DNA of 44,844 nt from Candidatus Peribacteraceae bacterium (GTDB taxonomy: Bacteria; Patescibacteriota; Gracilibacteria; Peribacterales; Peribacteraceae). A program made the translations under genes and the position numbers. The stretch covers positions 1 through 44,844 of the forward strand of contig JAQVMB010000012.1 in assembly GCA_028703835.1 (NCBI GenBank). The letters run 5' to 3'. The notes under the pieces were generated by a model. It searched no databases, was not told where the DNA came from, and saw nothing but the letters and a program-made list of their open reading frames with translations. Shown one piece after another: positions 20,978 through 30,664 of this stretch (position 1 is the stretch's first letter; each line of letters opens with the position of its first letter).

Positions 20978-21084
20978 GGTTACTGGTTTCTTGTTGCTGG
21001 TTACTTGATATTTGAATATGTCGCCCTGTGGATGTATCGCTGCCACAACCAGTAACCAGAAACCAGTAACAAGTAACCTGTAAC
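20978..21084 (+). repeat. Imperfect inverted repeat of GGTTACTGG-type units between ftsH and purB
   Basis: The left arm (20978-21007) contains GGTTACTGGTTTCTTG and TGCTGGTTACTTG. The right arm (21046-21084) contains AACCAGTAACCAGAAACC and AGTAACAAGTAACC. The arms are largely complementary, so a long cruciform or hairpin can form just before the purB promoter. Confidence 0.65.
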
Positions 21085-21116
21085 AATGAGTCTGGGCATT
21101 GCCGCTCATTTTCTTG

Positions 21117-21122
21117 TATAAT
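21117..21122 (+). promoter_or_regulatory. Consensus -10 box TATAAT before purB
   Basis: A perfect TATAAT ends 8 nt before ATG 21131. The expected transcription start is within 1-2 nt of the start codon. Confidence 0.65.
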
Positions 21123-21130
21123 GTCCATAC

Positions 21131-22441
21131 ATGGACAACGCCCTCTCCCCCCTGGACGGCCGCTATGCGAAAGCCGTCGAGCCTTTGCGTGCGCACTTTT
21201 CCGAGGAAGCGCTTATCCAGGCGCGCCTGGAAGTGGAAATCCGGTACTTTGTCGCGCTCTCCCGTGAACAGGGCGTCAAGGAACTGCCGCCCCTCTCCGC
21301 CCGCGACGAAGCGACGCTCTTCGAGATCGTCACGAAGTTTGACGGGGCGGAGGCGAAGAAAGTGAAGGAAATCGAGGCGACCACGAAGCACGACGTGAAG
21401 GCCGCCGAGTACTACCTTAAGGGAAAGATGGCGAAGATGCCGGGCGTGCGGGATCACGGTGAGTTCGTCCACTTCGCCCTCACGAGCGAAGACGTGAACA
21501 ACCTGTCCTACGGGCTCCTCGTCCACCGTGCGCTCAAGCAGGCCGTCATGCCCGCGCTGACGGGAATCATCCGCGACCTCACCCACATGGCGCGTTCCTC
21601 CAAGGCGGTCCCGATGCTCAGTTTGACGCATGGCCAGCCTGCCACGCCCACGATCGTCGGCAAGGAACTGATGGTCTTCGTCGAGCGCCTGGAGCGACAA
21701 TTGGCGCAACTCAAAGCATTCAAGATGCAGGGAAAGCTGGGCGGCGCCGTCGGCAATTTCTCCGCGCACAAGGCCGCGTATCCGGACGTGAACTGGGAAG
21801 GCTTCCGCAATCGCTTCGTGAAGAGCCTGGGCCTCGTCCCGTTGCAGCACACGACGCAGATCAATCCTCACGATGACATTGCCGAGCTCAGCCACATCCT
21901 CCACCGCATCGACACCATCCTCCTTGACCTCAGCCGCGACGCGTGGCTGTACATCTCCCGCGGCGTGTTCAAGCAGAAGGTGGTGGCGGGCGAAGTCGGT
22001 TCATCCACGATGCCACACAAGGTGAACCCCATCGACTTCGAGAATGCGGAAGGCAATTTGGGTCTCGCGAACGCCCTCTTCGACCACTTCGCCGCCAAGC
22101 TCCCGGTCAGCCGCCTGCAGCGCGACCTCAGCGACTCCACGGTGCAGCGCAACATAGGCGTGGCGTTCGGGTACCACCTGCTCGCCGTCACGTCGCTGCG
22201 CAAAGGACTCGGGAAACTCACCCTGGACCGCGCGGTCCTGAAGAAGGAATTGGCGGATCACCCCGAAGTGGTCGCCGAAGCCGTCCAGACGGTGCTGCGC
22301 AAGCACGGCGTGGAAGGCGCCTACGAGAAGCTCAAAGCCCTGACGCGCGGCGAGAAGGTCACGCGCGAGAAGTTCCTAGACTTCATCGCCAAGCTGCCGT
22401 TGCCCAAAGAGGAGATCGGCAGGCTGCAGGGGCTGTTATAG
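21131..22441 (+). CDS. purB: Adenylosuccinate lyase
   Basis: The enzyme splits fumarate from adenylosuccinate (AMP synthesis) and from SAICAR (purine pathway). The 436-residue protein begins MDNALSPLDGRYAKAVEPL, as in the PurB group of the fumarase/aspartase superfamily. It has the signature loop GSSTMPHKVNPIDFENAEGN, the upstream catalytic-region motifs TSEDVNNLSYG and LTHGQPATPTIVGKEL, and the C-terminal domain. Length is close to the usual 430-460 residues. It stands alone behind its own promoter, and no other purine genes are nearby, so in a CPR-type genome it may serve nucleotide salvage or interconversion rather than full synthesis (inference). Confidence 0.97.
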   Translation: MDNALSPLDGRYAKAVEPLRAHFSEEALIQARLEVEIRYFVALSREQGVKELPPLSARDEATLFEIVTKFDGAEAKKVKEIEATTKHDVKAAEYYLKGKMAKMPGVRDHGEFVHFALTSEDVNNLSYGLLVHRALKQAVMPALTGIIRDLTHMARSSKAVPMLSLTHGQPATPTIVGKELMVFVERLERQLAQLKAFKMQGKLGGAVGNFSAHKAAYPDVNWEGFRNRFVKSLGLVPLQHTTQINPHDDIAELSHILHRIDTILLDLSRDAWLYISRGVFKQKVVAGEVGSSTMPHKVNPIDFENAEGNLGLANALFDHFAAKLPVSRLQRDLSDSTVQRNIGVAFGYHLLAVTSLRKGLGKLTLDRAVLKKELADHPEVVAEAVQTVLRKHGVEGAYEKLKALTRGEKVTREKFLDFIAKLPLPKEEIGRLQGLL

Positions 22442-22499
22442 GGCTATAAACGCATCGGAAGGTGTTGCCCTCGCCGCGAACCTTACCTACACTTTCTGC

Positions 22500-22517
22500 G
22501 CTCCGATGGAGCTTTTT
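22500..22517 (+). terminator. Probable intrinsic terminator after purB
   Basis: A short GCTCC-GAT-GGAGC hairpin is followed directly by TTTTT. An alternative longer pairing CGCTCCG/CGGAGCG overlaps it. It lies between purB and the tRNA. Confidence 0.5.
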
Positions 22518-22545
22518 ACCGGAGCGAGTTCTTTCTTTGCACCGT

Positions 22546-22631
<86 letters not shown>

Positions 22632-22715
22632 TTACAACTAGTTGTACGAACGTACACCGTAACACATTATTCAATGATCACCACATATAGTGTTTGATTT
22701 GTTCATATACAACTA

Positions 22716-22721
22716 TATCTT
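22716..22721 (+). promoter_or_regulatory. -10 box TATCTT
   Basis: TATCTT ends 6 nt before ATG 22728. The same hexamer occurs before ATG 23534. The A+T-rich stretch just upstream (22632-22715) also holds a small TGTACG-AA-CGTACA inverted repeat at 22643-22656. Confidence 0.45.
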
Positions 22722-22727
22722 GTGTTT

Positions 22728-22928
22728 ATGGCAAAATATCTTAGAAATACTGGAAAGCATTGGTCGCATCAGGAAGAAAAGCAACTTGCCCAACTTGCCG
22801 ACGACAATACGCCTACACGCATTATCGGCTTGAAGCTCGGCCGGAGCGAAGATGCCGTCCGAAACAAGGCAAGCGAACTGGACGTATCCTTACGCCCAAC
22901 GAACCAGCGTCCCTACAATCGCCGTTAA
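22728..22928 (+). CDS. Small SANT/Myb-like helix-turn-helix protein
   Basis: The 66-residue product (MAKYLRNTGKHWSHQEEKQL) resembles small bacterial Myb/SANT-like proteins. Features are a conserved Trp followed by an acidic helix, then TPTRIIGLKLGRSEDAVRNK, which reads as a helix-turn-helix with the recognition helix at GRSEDAVRNKA, and the Pro-rich tail LRPTNQRPYNRR. Such proteins are presumed to bind DNA; no target is known. ATG 22728 is preferred over GTG 22722 because it follows the -10 box at 6 nt. The next gene starts 2 nt after its stop. Confidence 0.7.
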   Translation: MAKYLRNTGKHWSHQEEKQLAQLADDNTPTRIIGLKLGRSEDAVRNKASELDVSLRPTNQRPYNRR

Positions 22929-22929
22929 T

Positions 22930-23412
22930 ATGTGGCAGTTCGACCCTTCAAAATTTCCATTAATAATTGGCTTTTCTATTGCCTCTATTCTCTTTTCGCT
23001 CCTTCTTGACCTTTACTTAATTCGAAGTTGTCGAACAGACGAAGCAGCCGAACTTCTTGCTCTTCGGCTCAATGATCTTGGCACTTTTATTGCCCTTATC
23101 TCAATTACTTCTGCGAGTGGTATTAGCTTTGGAGGCGCGGCACCATTGGTTGCTACATTCTCTTTTGGCTCTCCGATTGCACTCAATCTACTGATATACA
23201 GTCATAGTATCCGTGTAGGCATTCTCAAAAGACGTATCGCCCAATCGCGAGAAGTTCTTTCAACGCCGGTATTGAACAACGCAACTGCCATGAACGAGAA
23301 TGACCCGGATTTGATTCACGCCTCTCTTCCCACGCTTTCTCAACTTGAACTGCCGTCTGGCGAGGCGGCTGCGATCGCTGCGCCTGACGTTGGCGAGACT
23401 CTTGAGATATGA
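22930..23412 (+). CDS. Unknown membrane protein (160 aa, two helices)
   Basis: Start ATG 22930 (MWQFDPSKFPLIIGFSIA) is 2 nt after the upstream stop, suggesting co-translation. Two hydrophobic segments are visible: about 10-30 (LIIGFSIASILFSLLLDLYL) and a longer one at about 50-90. A charged hydrophilic tail follows (ILKRRIAQSREVL). No domain is recognised. Composition is lower in G+C than flanking core genes. A longer frame from 22852 overlaps the previous gene and is unlikely. Confidence 0.6.
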   Translation: MWQFDPSKFPLIIGFSIASILFSLLLDLYLIRSCRTDEAAELLALRLNDLGTFIALISITSASGISFGGAAPLVATFSFGSPIALNLLIYSHSIRVGILKRRIAQSREVLSTPVLNNATAMNENDPDLIHASLPTLSQLELPSGEAAAIAAPDVGETLEI

Positions 23413-23520
23413 CCCGCATTCAGCGCGTGAACCCCGTTCGCTGTTCGAAGGCTGAAGGCTAAATGTAGTAAATAGCAACTTCGTCGGCACCAGAAATTGG
23501 GTTTCAAAATCACAAAGTGA

Positions 23521-23526
23521 TATCTT
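23521..23526 (+). promoter_or_regulatory. -10 box TATCTT
   Basis: TATCTT ends 7 nt before ATG 23534 and begins a new transcript within the small-gene cluster. Confidence 0.45.
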
Positions 23527-23533
23527 AGTACTT

Positions 23534-23956
23534 ATGAGTGATCAAAAGCTTGAAAGAATGAGTTTTACGGTTAATTTTAATTTTCAGTCTGGCAAGGCAT
23601 TTTTTACCGGCTTTGCCATGGAAACTGTAGTAAGTAAAAAGATTGGAGCGAAGTATAGGGTTTTGGTTAAGAATCCGGCTGATGGTTTTTTTTATACGAT
23701 GAAAGGTATGGAAGAGCCCATGACTCAAGATAAGATCGATCAAGTCCTAGAAGAAAGATATAAGGGGGCACTTATGGCCGAAGAATTTGCATTTGAAGTT
23801 TTCGACAGATCAGGAGAGAAGATATTTGCGACCAGATTCAATGCACTAGATAAAATTTCTGCTGATGGATTCAGTTCTGAGAAGATTGTATTCACGAATT
23901 TTTCTTGGCCTTTTGAACTATCGGATTCTACAAAGGCACTTCTTAACGATGAATGA
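23534..23956 (+). CDS. Unknown soluble protein (140 aa)
   Basis: The frame MSDQKLERMSFTVNFNFQSG has no signal peptide or membrane helix. The pattern of alternating hydrophobic residues (TVNFNFQSGKAFFTGFAMET, AEEFAFEVFDRSGEKIFATR) suggests a mainly beta fold. No family is recognised. The DNA is distinctly A+T-rich next to core genes. Its end overlaps the next start (ATGAATGA) by 8 nt, which implies translational coupling. Confidence 0.6.
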   Translation: MSDQKLERMSFTVNFNFQSGKAFFTGFAMETVVSKKIGAKYRVLVKNPADGFFYTMKGMEEPMTQDKIDQVLEERYKGALMAEEFAFEVFDRSGEKIFATRFNALDKISADGFSSEKIVFTNFSWPFELSDSTKALLNDE

Positions 23957-24176
23957 ATCCAATTTTCACGGCAATAAACAACCGGAAGCATCAGGCTATT
24001 TTTCCCCTCTCCCCGGTCCTGATGTATGGACATGGAGTGGTTATAAGAAATTTGGGTGGTGGCAGTACTGGAAACAAGTACTGAGCGTGCTATGTACTAT
24101 TTTTTCGGTAGGGTTGGTATTCGGTGTACTTATTGCTACGACTGTTATTTTGCTTATTTTAAACGGAATTCAGTAA
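23949..24176 (+). CDS. Unknown small membrane protein (75 aa)
   Basis: Start ATG 23949 overlaps the upstream stop. The N-terminal half is polar and aromatic (PGPDVWTWSGYKKFGWWQYW), followed by one long hydrophobic helix (VLCTIFSVGLVFGVLIATTV) and a short end. It probably acts with the coupled 140-residue protein at the membrane (inference from overlap). Not recognised. Confidence 0.6.
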   Translation: MNESNFHGNKQPEASGYFSPLPGPDVWTWSGYKKFGWWQYWKQVLSVLCTIFSVGLVFGVLIATTVILLILNGIQ

Positions 24177-24189
24177 TTTCCCTTTTCGG

Positions 24190-24226
24190 TTTTTATAAAC
24201 CGGCCGCCTCCGAGGAGGGCAGCCGG
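24190..24226 (-). terminator. Probable terminator for the minus-strand secreted protein
   Basis: Read on the minus strand, a GC-rich hairpin (CCGGCTGCCCTCC against GGAGGCGGCCGG, one bulge) is followed by TTTATAAAA. It is placed about 20 nt beyond the stop at 24248. Confidence 0.5.
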
Positions 24227-24247
24227 TGTGAACGTCAGGGATGGTTG

Positions 24248-24778
24248 TTAGCGGGTGTACACGTCTTCCACGACCGCGTACCAGCGGTGAGGATTCGGGT
24301 TGTCCGTGTAGCGGCGCGCGTCTTCGATGGTCGGGAAACGGCGGCCGTAGGCGCGGACCCACATGGCTTTGAAGTGGGCGTAACTTTCCTCGATCGATTT
24401 GAATTCCTTGAAGCCGCAACCGCTGCTGGTGCACTCGGTGATGCCGTGGCAGTTGTTCATCGAGGCGCCGACGCCCGTGAGGCAGTTCTGCGTCTCCGCC
24501 ACCGCGACGGCGCGCGCCAGCTTGTCGAGGTTCACTTCCTTGCAGTGCACGGGCTTGCCGAGCGCGCAGAGTTCTTCGCGGATCTTCTCGGCTTCCTCAT
24601 GGATGTCCTGCTGCTGCTTCGCATATTCCCGCTGGTTGGTCGTCCACTGCTGCTTCAGGCCGGCCAATTGCGTTTCCAGCTCTTCCGGCGTGGACTGCGC
24701 GTACACGATGCCGCCGAGGAGGAGGCTGCCCGCAAGTCCCAGAACGATGCCGAGAGTGCTTTTCGAGATACCCGTCAT
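24248..24778 (-). CDS. Secreted glucosaminidase/lysozyme-like protein with coiled coil
   Basis: The preferred start at 24778 gives MTGISKSTLGIVLGLAGSLL, a signal peptide ending near YAQ; upstream in-frame starts at 24865 would mask it. Residues about 30-70 form a heptad-like coiled coil (TPEELETQLAGLKQQW, YAKQQQDIHEEAEKIREEL). Residues about 80-176 carry AVAVAETQNCLTGVGASMNN, CHGI and FKEFKSIEESYAHF. This resembles glucosaminidase/lytic-transglycosylase-like domains, in which the Glu of AxAExxN is catalytic, an NxxGI-type motif follows and an ES-Y helix ends the fold. Six Cys residues suggest disulfides outside the cell. A role in peptidoglycan cleavage is likely but unproven; total length 176. 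Confidence 0.6.
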   Translation of the reverse strand: MTGISKSTLGIVLGLAGSLLLGGIVYAQSTPEELETQLAGLKQQWTTNQREYAKQQQDIHEEAEKIREELCALGKPVHCKEVNLDKLARAVAVAETQNCLTGVGASMNNCHGITECTSSGCGFKEFKSIEESYAHFKAMWVRAYGRRFPTIEDARRYTDNPNPHRWYAVVEDVYTR

Positions 24779-24943
24779 AAGAAGTGGGGGGGAAAGAAGC
24801 GAGGGATGATGGGTGGTCCTGATAGGTGACGGAGAGGGGTAGCCTCTCATTCTTGACATAATCAAATAGTGTTAGACAGTACTTAAATTGACTTGGAATG
24901 TCAAGACAAATAGACACTCACGTCGATAGTGCAAGTTTTCGGC

Positions 24944-25474
24944 TTATATTTGCGATAATCGGAGTGATTTTTCCAGCTTCTCCAGCTTCGGGGCGATGAT
25001 GAAGGTGCAGTAGGGCGCACCGGGGTTTTTCTCGTAGTATTCGCGGTGATCCACCTCGGCCGGATAGAACGCCTCCAGCTTCCCCACCTCCGTGACGATC
25101 GGATCCGGAAATTGTACCTGCGCCGCCTCCAAAACCCTGTTGATTACTTCCTGCTGTCGTTCATCCGTCCACAGGATGATGGAGCGGTATTGCGGGCCGG
25201 TGTCGTTGCCCTGGCGGTCGGGCGTCGTGGGATCATGCATGGCGAAGAAGATCGCGAGCAGGCGTTCGAGGGAGACTTTCTTCGGGTCGAACCTGACCTC
25301 CGCGACTTCCGCGTGCCCGGTTGTCCCGCTGCACACTTGTTCGTACGTCGGGTGGGCCGTGTGTCCTCCGGCGTATCCGGGCATCACGGAAAGGACGCCC
25401 GGCACTCGGGCGAACACCGCTTCGGTGCACCAGAAGCAGCCCGCACCCAGAATGATGGTTTCAGGATTTGGCAT
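24944..25474 (-). CDS. msrA: Peptide methionine sulfoxide reductase A
   Basis: The 176-residue enzyme reduces the S-epimer of methionine sulfoxide in proteins. The start MPNPETIILGAGCFWCTEAV places the catalytic motif GCFWCTE at residues 12-18. Family blocks seen are PGVLSVMPGYAGGHTAHPTYEQV, split here as PGYAGG and PTYEQVCSGTTGHAEVAEV, then HDPTTPDRQGNDTGPQYRS and EVDHREYYEKNP. The frame extends upstream only through the dispersed repeat, so those extra residues are spurious. It lies downstream of msrB on the same strand, with a repeat copy between them. Confidence 0.96.
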   Translation of the reverse strand: MPNPETIILGAGCFWCTEAVFARVPGVLSVMPGYAGGHTAHPTYEQVCSGTTGHAEVAEVRFDPKKVSLERLLAIFFAMHDPTTPDRQGNDTGPQYRSIILWTDERQQEVINRVLEAAQVQFPDPIVTEVGKLEAFYPAEVDHREYYEKNPGAPYCTFIIAPKLEKLEKSLRLSQI

Positions 25475-25493
25475 CGGGATGCACGGGATTTTT

Positions 25494-25656
25494 CCACCTT
25501 TGTCCGGCGACAAAGGTGGAGCCAAAACGCCGGCGCGCCAATCGCCCCTCCGCCCGGCTCCGTGCCTTCTCGCCAACGCCTCCAAGGTTTCGGAGTTGTC
25601 TCGTCGGCATTGCGCTGCGGCGCGGAGCCTTCCCCTTCACCCTCCGTGGCGCGCCA
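25494..25656 (+). repeat. Dispersed structured repeat, copy 1 (between msrB and msrA)
   Basis: It opens with a perfect 11-bp hairpin CCACCTTTGTC/GACAAAGGTGG (25494-25519, loop CGGC). A body bounded by GGCGCGCCA (25532) and TGGCGCGCC (25647) follows. Internal hairpins are CAACGCC/GGAGTTG (one mismatch) and GCGC-TGCG-GCGC. Copies at 27717 and 31762 share the layout, with compensating base changes. No credible reading frame explains it. Confidence 0.85.
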
Positions 25657-25762
25657 CCCCTCCGCCCGCTTAATTCCCGCATGGGGATCGATTCTGTTGC
25701 TCTCATAAAATGAGAAACAATGAACAGGGAATGGATACTGCCCATGATGTTCGGCAATGGAA

Positions 25763-26134
25763 TCATGACGGAGGATTATCAGGAATGAACCTCATGGATA
25801 AGGAGTTCACGCAATGGCGCGTGTCTTTGTCGGTCAGCTTCTCGCCGAGGAAGACGTGTCCCAAGTGCGCGCCGCAGTTCACGCACTGAATTTCCGTGCG
25901 CATACCATCCACATCGGGCGTCCGTTTCACCGCTCCGGGAATTTCCCGGTCGAAGCTCGGCCAGCCGCAGTGCGCGTCGAACTTGTCGTCGGAGCGGTAG
26001 AGCGCCGCGCCGCAGCGTCGGCAGACGTACGTGCCCTTTTCCCAGAAGTCGTCGTACGCGCCGGTGAACGGTGCTTCCGTTCCCTTCTCCTCGATGATGC
26101 GCTTCTCCTCCGCGCTGAGCGTGTTCCAAGCCAT
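25763..26134 (-). CDS. msrB: Peptide methionine sulfoxide reductase B
   Basis: The enzyme reduces the R-epimer of methionine sulfoxide. The start at MAWNTLSAEEKRIIEEKGTE gives 123 residues; ATG 26158 would add eight and is also possible. Two CxxC zinc pairs are visible (YVCRRCGAAL, IQCVNCGAHLGHVF), together with FDAHCGWPSFDRE and the active-site strand RHCVNSLSMRF. The commoner form is RYCVNSASLRF; the catalytic Cys is kept. Encoded on the same strand as msrA, and divergent from the copper-site lipoprotein gene about 110 bp away, it fits a small oxidative-damage repair group. Confidence 0.94.
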   Translation of the reverse strand: MAWNTLSAEEKRIIEEKGTEAPFTGAYDDFWEKGTYVCRRCGAALYRSDDKFDAHCGWPSFDREIPGAVKRTPDVDGMRTEIQCVNCGAHLGHVFLGEKLTDKDTRHCVNSLSMRFIPDNPPS

Positions 26135-26244
26135 GCCCCCATTGTCGTCTTTTGGCATTCCCTGGCAACAATTCCTTCCAAATACTCGCGTGCACGAATC
26201 GATTGGCGGTATCATGGTCATTCTTTTCCTTCCATCGTTCTCCC

Positions 26245-26646
26245 ATGAAGAAACACATCATATTGGTCGCCGGCCTGCTCCTGCTCTCCGCATGCGTGGC
26301 CGTCGACACGACGTCCGACACGCAGGGAAACACGTCTTCCGCCGCAGCGTCCAGCGAGGCCGTTCCGTCGGCCGCCCGGGTCATCGAGATGACGGCGACC
26401 AACTGGCAGTTCACACCGGCCGCAGTCACCCTGCAGCAGGGGGAAAATGCCGTCATCCGTCTGGCCGCCACGGCGGGCAATCATGGTTTTGCCGTGCAGG
26501 AATTGGGCATCAACGAAGCCGTCAACGAAGGACAGACCAAGGACATCACGATTCCCACCGACCGGCCGGGAACGTACCGATTCCGCTGTTCCGTCCCGTG
26601 CGGCGAAGGCCACACGGACATGACGGGGACGCTGGTGATCGAGTGA
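26245..26646 (+). CDS. Lipoprotein with COX2-like CuA cupredoxin domain
   Basis: Start ATG 26245 gives MKKHIILVAGLLLLSACVAV, with a lipobox (LSAC) for lipid attachment. A Ser/Thr/Ala linker precedes a compact cupredoxin fold (about 45-133). Copper ligands are visible: His in AGNHGFAV (about 78) and the loop CSVPCGEGHTDM (about 113-125). The loop reads C-x3-C-x3-H-x2-M, the binuclear CuA pattern of cytochrome c oxidase subunit II and nitrous-oxide reductase. The Glu of the usual CxExC is Val, but that position binds through its backbone. There is no oxidase subunit I nearby. Electron transfer or copper handling at the outer membrane face is inferred. The 133-residue length is that of a stand-alone domain. 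Confidence 0.85.
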   Translation: MKKHIILVAGLLLLSACVAVDTTSDTQGNTSSAAASSEAVPSAARVIEMTATNWQFTPAAVTLQQGENAVIRLAATAGNHGFAVQELGINEAVNEGQTKDITIPTDRPGTYRFRCSVPCGEGHTDMTGTLVIE

Positions 26647-26727
26647 GGGCGTCCGATCCGCTCCGCGTCTTTACGCTCCTTTCGTCTTGGGGCATGCTCG
26701 TTCGGTTTCCTTCTTCTATTCCCTCCC

Positions 26728-27678
26728 ATGTCCGCACCCGTCCCTCTCCGCGCGCTCCTCATCCGCAGCGGGCAAACCATGCGCCGCAAGGGCAGGGCGC
26801 TCTTCCTCGGCATCGCCGCCGCAGCGTTCTTGGGGATGCTCATGCAGACGGTCATCGCGCAGCACATCGGGCCTCCGGCCGAACAGTCCCTCCGGGAAGT
26901 GCTTGGCGCGGAGCGGTATGAGGAGATCCTGCGTGAAGCGACGATCCGCCGCGGGTCCGCCGAAGGGATGCGCCGCATCGCCCAAAACACGGGGCGGGAA
27001 GTGGAGGAAGCATTCCGCAAGATGGACCCCGCACGGCGCGAAGCGGTCCTCTCGTCCGTCCTCGGATCGGTTGCGGAGGCGTTGCCGGTGGTCCTGTCGT
27101 TCCTCGTCCTGTTGCTCCTGTTGGCGGCGTGGGAGCGGGCGTTCTTCCTGCAGGGTGCGCTCACGCCGGGGACGAACACGGGGGAACTGCTGCACCGCGC
27201 CACCCGGTCGTTCCCGCGGCTCCTGGCCGTGTGGGTCGTCGCGGGCTTTCTCTCGGGCATCTGGCTGCCGTTCGCCTTCCTGCCCTTGGCGCTGTTCTCG
27301 CCCGTCTTCGCCATTCCCTTCCTCCTCTCGTGGGTCCCGTTCGTGTTCGCGGCTCCCCGCCTTGCCCTGTCGCCCGTCCTCGCCCTGCGGGACGGCGGCA
27401 TCCTGCAGCCGGTACGGGAGAGCTGGCGGCGCAGCAGGGGGCGCTGGGGCAAGATCGTCGGCAACATGATCGTCGCGGCGCTGGCGGCGTCGGCATGCGT
27501 GTGGCTCGCGCTATTGATCCTGCAGGGGATCGCTTCCCTGGTCACTACTCCTTCCATCGCATCCGTTTTTGTGTGGATCCAGGCCATGGCCGTCTTGGGC
27601 GGGGCAGCGTACCGCACGATCTTCCTCGCGCAGTTGACGGAGGGATTGGGGCAGCGCCCCACGGTCGCGAGCCGGTGA
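26728..27678 (+). CDS. Unknown polytopic membrane protein (316 aa)
   Basis: An N-terminal helix (GRALFLGIAAAAFLGMLMQT) is followed by a charged amphipathic region (about 50-115), then five or so hydrophobic helices. These include VLSFLVLLLLLAAWERAFFL, WVVAGFLSGIWLPFAFLPLA and MIVAALAASACVWLALLILQ. Between them is the basic cytoplasmic-type loop RESWRRSRGRWGKI. The pattern resembles bacterial integral membrane proteins with a GlpQ-membrane-domain/DUF-type layout, but no family can be named. It follows the CuA lipoprotein gene by 81 bp on the same strand. A dispersed repeat begins 39 bp after its stop. Confidence 0.7.
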   Translation: MSAPVPLRALLIRSGQTMRRKGRALFLGIAAAAFLGMLMQTVIAQHIGPPAEQSLREVLGAERYEEILREATIRRGSAEGMRRIAQNTGREVEEAFRKMDPARREAVLSSVLGSVAEALPVVLSFLVLLLLLAAWERAFFLQGALTPGTNTGELLHRATRSFPRLLAVWVVAGFLSGIWLPFAFLPLALFSPVFAIPFLLSWVPFVFAAPRLALSPVLALRDGGILQPVRESWRRSRGRWGKIVGNMIVAALAASACVWLALLILQGIASLVTTPSIASVFVWIQAMAVLGGAAYRTIFLAQLTEGLGQRPTVASR

Positions 27679-27716
27679 CGTATCAAGAAATGGAAGGAAG
27701 ATGTTGTTGTTCTTTT

Positions 27717-27879
27717 CCACCTTTTCCGGCGAAAAGGTGGAGCCAAACGCCGGCGCGCCAGATCTCCTCCGCCCAGCCCTGCGCCTCCTCGCCAATGCCT
27801 CCAAGGTTTCGGCATTGTCTCGTCGGCTATGTGCTGCGCTGCAGCACAGGGCTTTCCCCTGCACCCCCCGTGGCGCGCC
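27717..27879 (+). repeat. Dispersed structured repeat, copy 2 (between convergent genes)
   Basis: Opening hairpin CCACCTTTTC/GAAAAGGTGG (27717-27740). The body is bounded by GGCGCGCCA (27752) and TGGCGCGCC (27871). Internal hairpins are CAATGCC/GGCATTG (27793-27817) and GTGCTGC/GCAGCAC. It is in the same orientation as the other two copies and lies just past the stop of ligA on the opposite strand. Confidence 0.85.
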
Positions 27880-27939
27880 GCCCCTCCACTGCAGTTTTTC
27901 TTTGTTCAAAATCCTTGAGGCTGATCCGCATGTGAGATG

Positions 27940-30213
<2,274 letters not shown>

Positions 30214-30378
30214 CTTTGCTAATCCCCAATCCCTAATCACTTACTGTCAATTGCTTTCTCCCGTGCTTCGGTAAAGATGCGCGGCGGAATGGTGCCTTCG
30301 TTCCGGAGCGCGAAGCATGGTGCGCGGAAGAGGCGCCGCCGGGTTTCCCTGATTTACTTCCATTCAACACTCTCCGTT

Positions 30379-30615
30379 ATGACCACCATCCGCGACCGGC
30401 TCGAGAAGATCGACGAAGATCTCCTTCGTTTGCTCGGGGACCGCGTTTCACTCTGTGAAGAGGCGCAGGAGGACGATCCGGAATTCATGGGGCCGGAATC
30501 TTTGGGGGACATGCTGGCGCAGTGGGATGCCGCCGCCGATGAGCATGGCTGGAATCCCGCCCTCACAGCGCGGCTCTGCAAAGGCGTGTATGAGCTGTGC
30601 AAGGCGGCGGAGTGA
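30379..30615 (+). CDS. Chorismate-mutase-like (AroQ fold) miniprotein
   Basis: The preferred start at ATG 30379 gives a 78-residue protein, MTTIRDRLEKIDEDLLRLLG. The first helix matches type II chorismate mutase (R...ID.ID..LL.LL..R), and the end (HGWNPALTARLCKGVYELCK) matches its last helix (G.dP.....l...i). The Lys that normally follows the first-helix Arg in the active site is not apparent: the segment reads DRVSLCEEAQEDD. Catalysis is therefore doubtful, and no aromatic-pathway genes are nearby. It may be an inactive or repurposed fold. pilT starts 49 bp downstream. Confidence 0.65.
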   Translation: MTTIRDRLEKIDEDLLRLLGDRVSLCEEAQEDDPEFMGPESLGDMLAQWDAAADEHGWNPALTARLCKGVYELCKAAE

Positions 30616-30652
30616 AGCGGACTTTTCTCTGTAAATTGAAGCCAAAAAGTGA

Positions 30653-30658
30653 TATACT
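30653..30658 (+). promoter_or_regulatory. -10 box TATACT before pilT
   Basis: TATACT ends 6 nt before ATG 30665. Confidence 0.5.
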
Positions 30659-30664
30659 GTTTCG

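Noticed and set aside
22722-24176. Complete prophage or integrative element beside the tRNA
   Set aside because: No integrase, phage structural gene or duplicated tRNA end was seen within the window; only an accessory cluster can be claimed.
25461-25713. Short proteins apparently encoded by the dispersed repeat (also 27511-27909 and 31659-31969)
   Set aside because: Frames differ between copies and include indels. What is conserved is base pairing, not a protein sequence.
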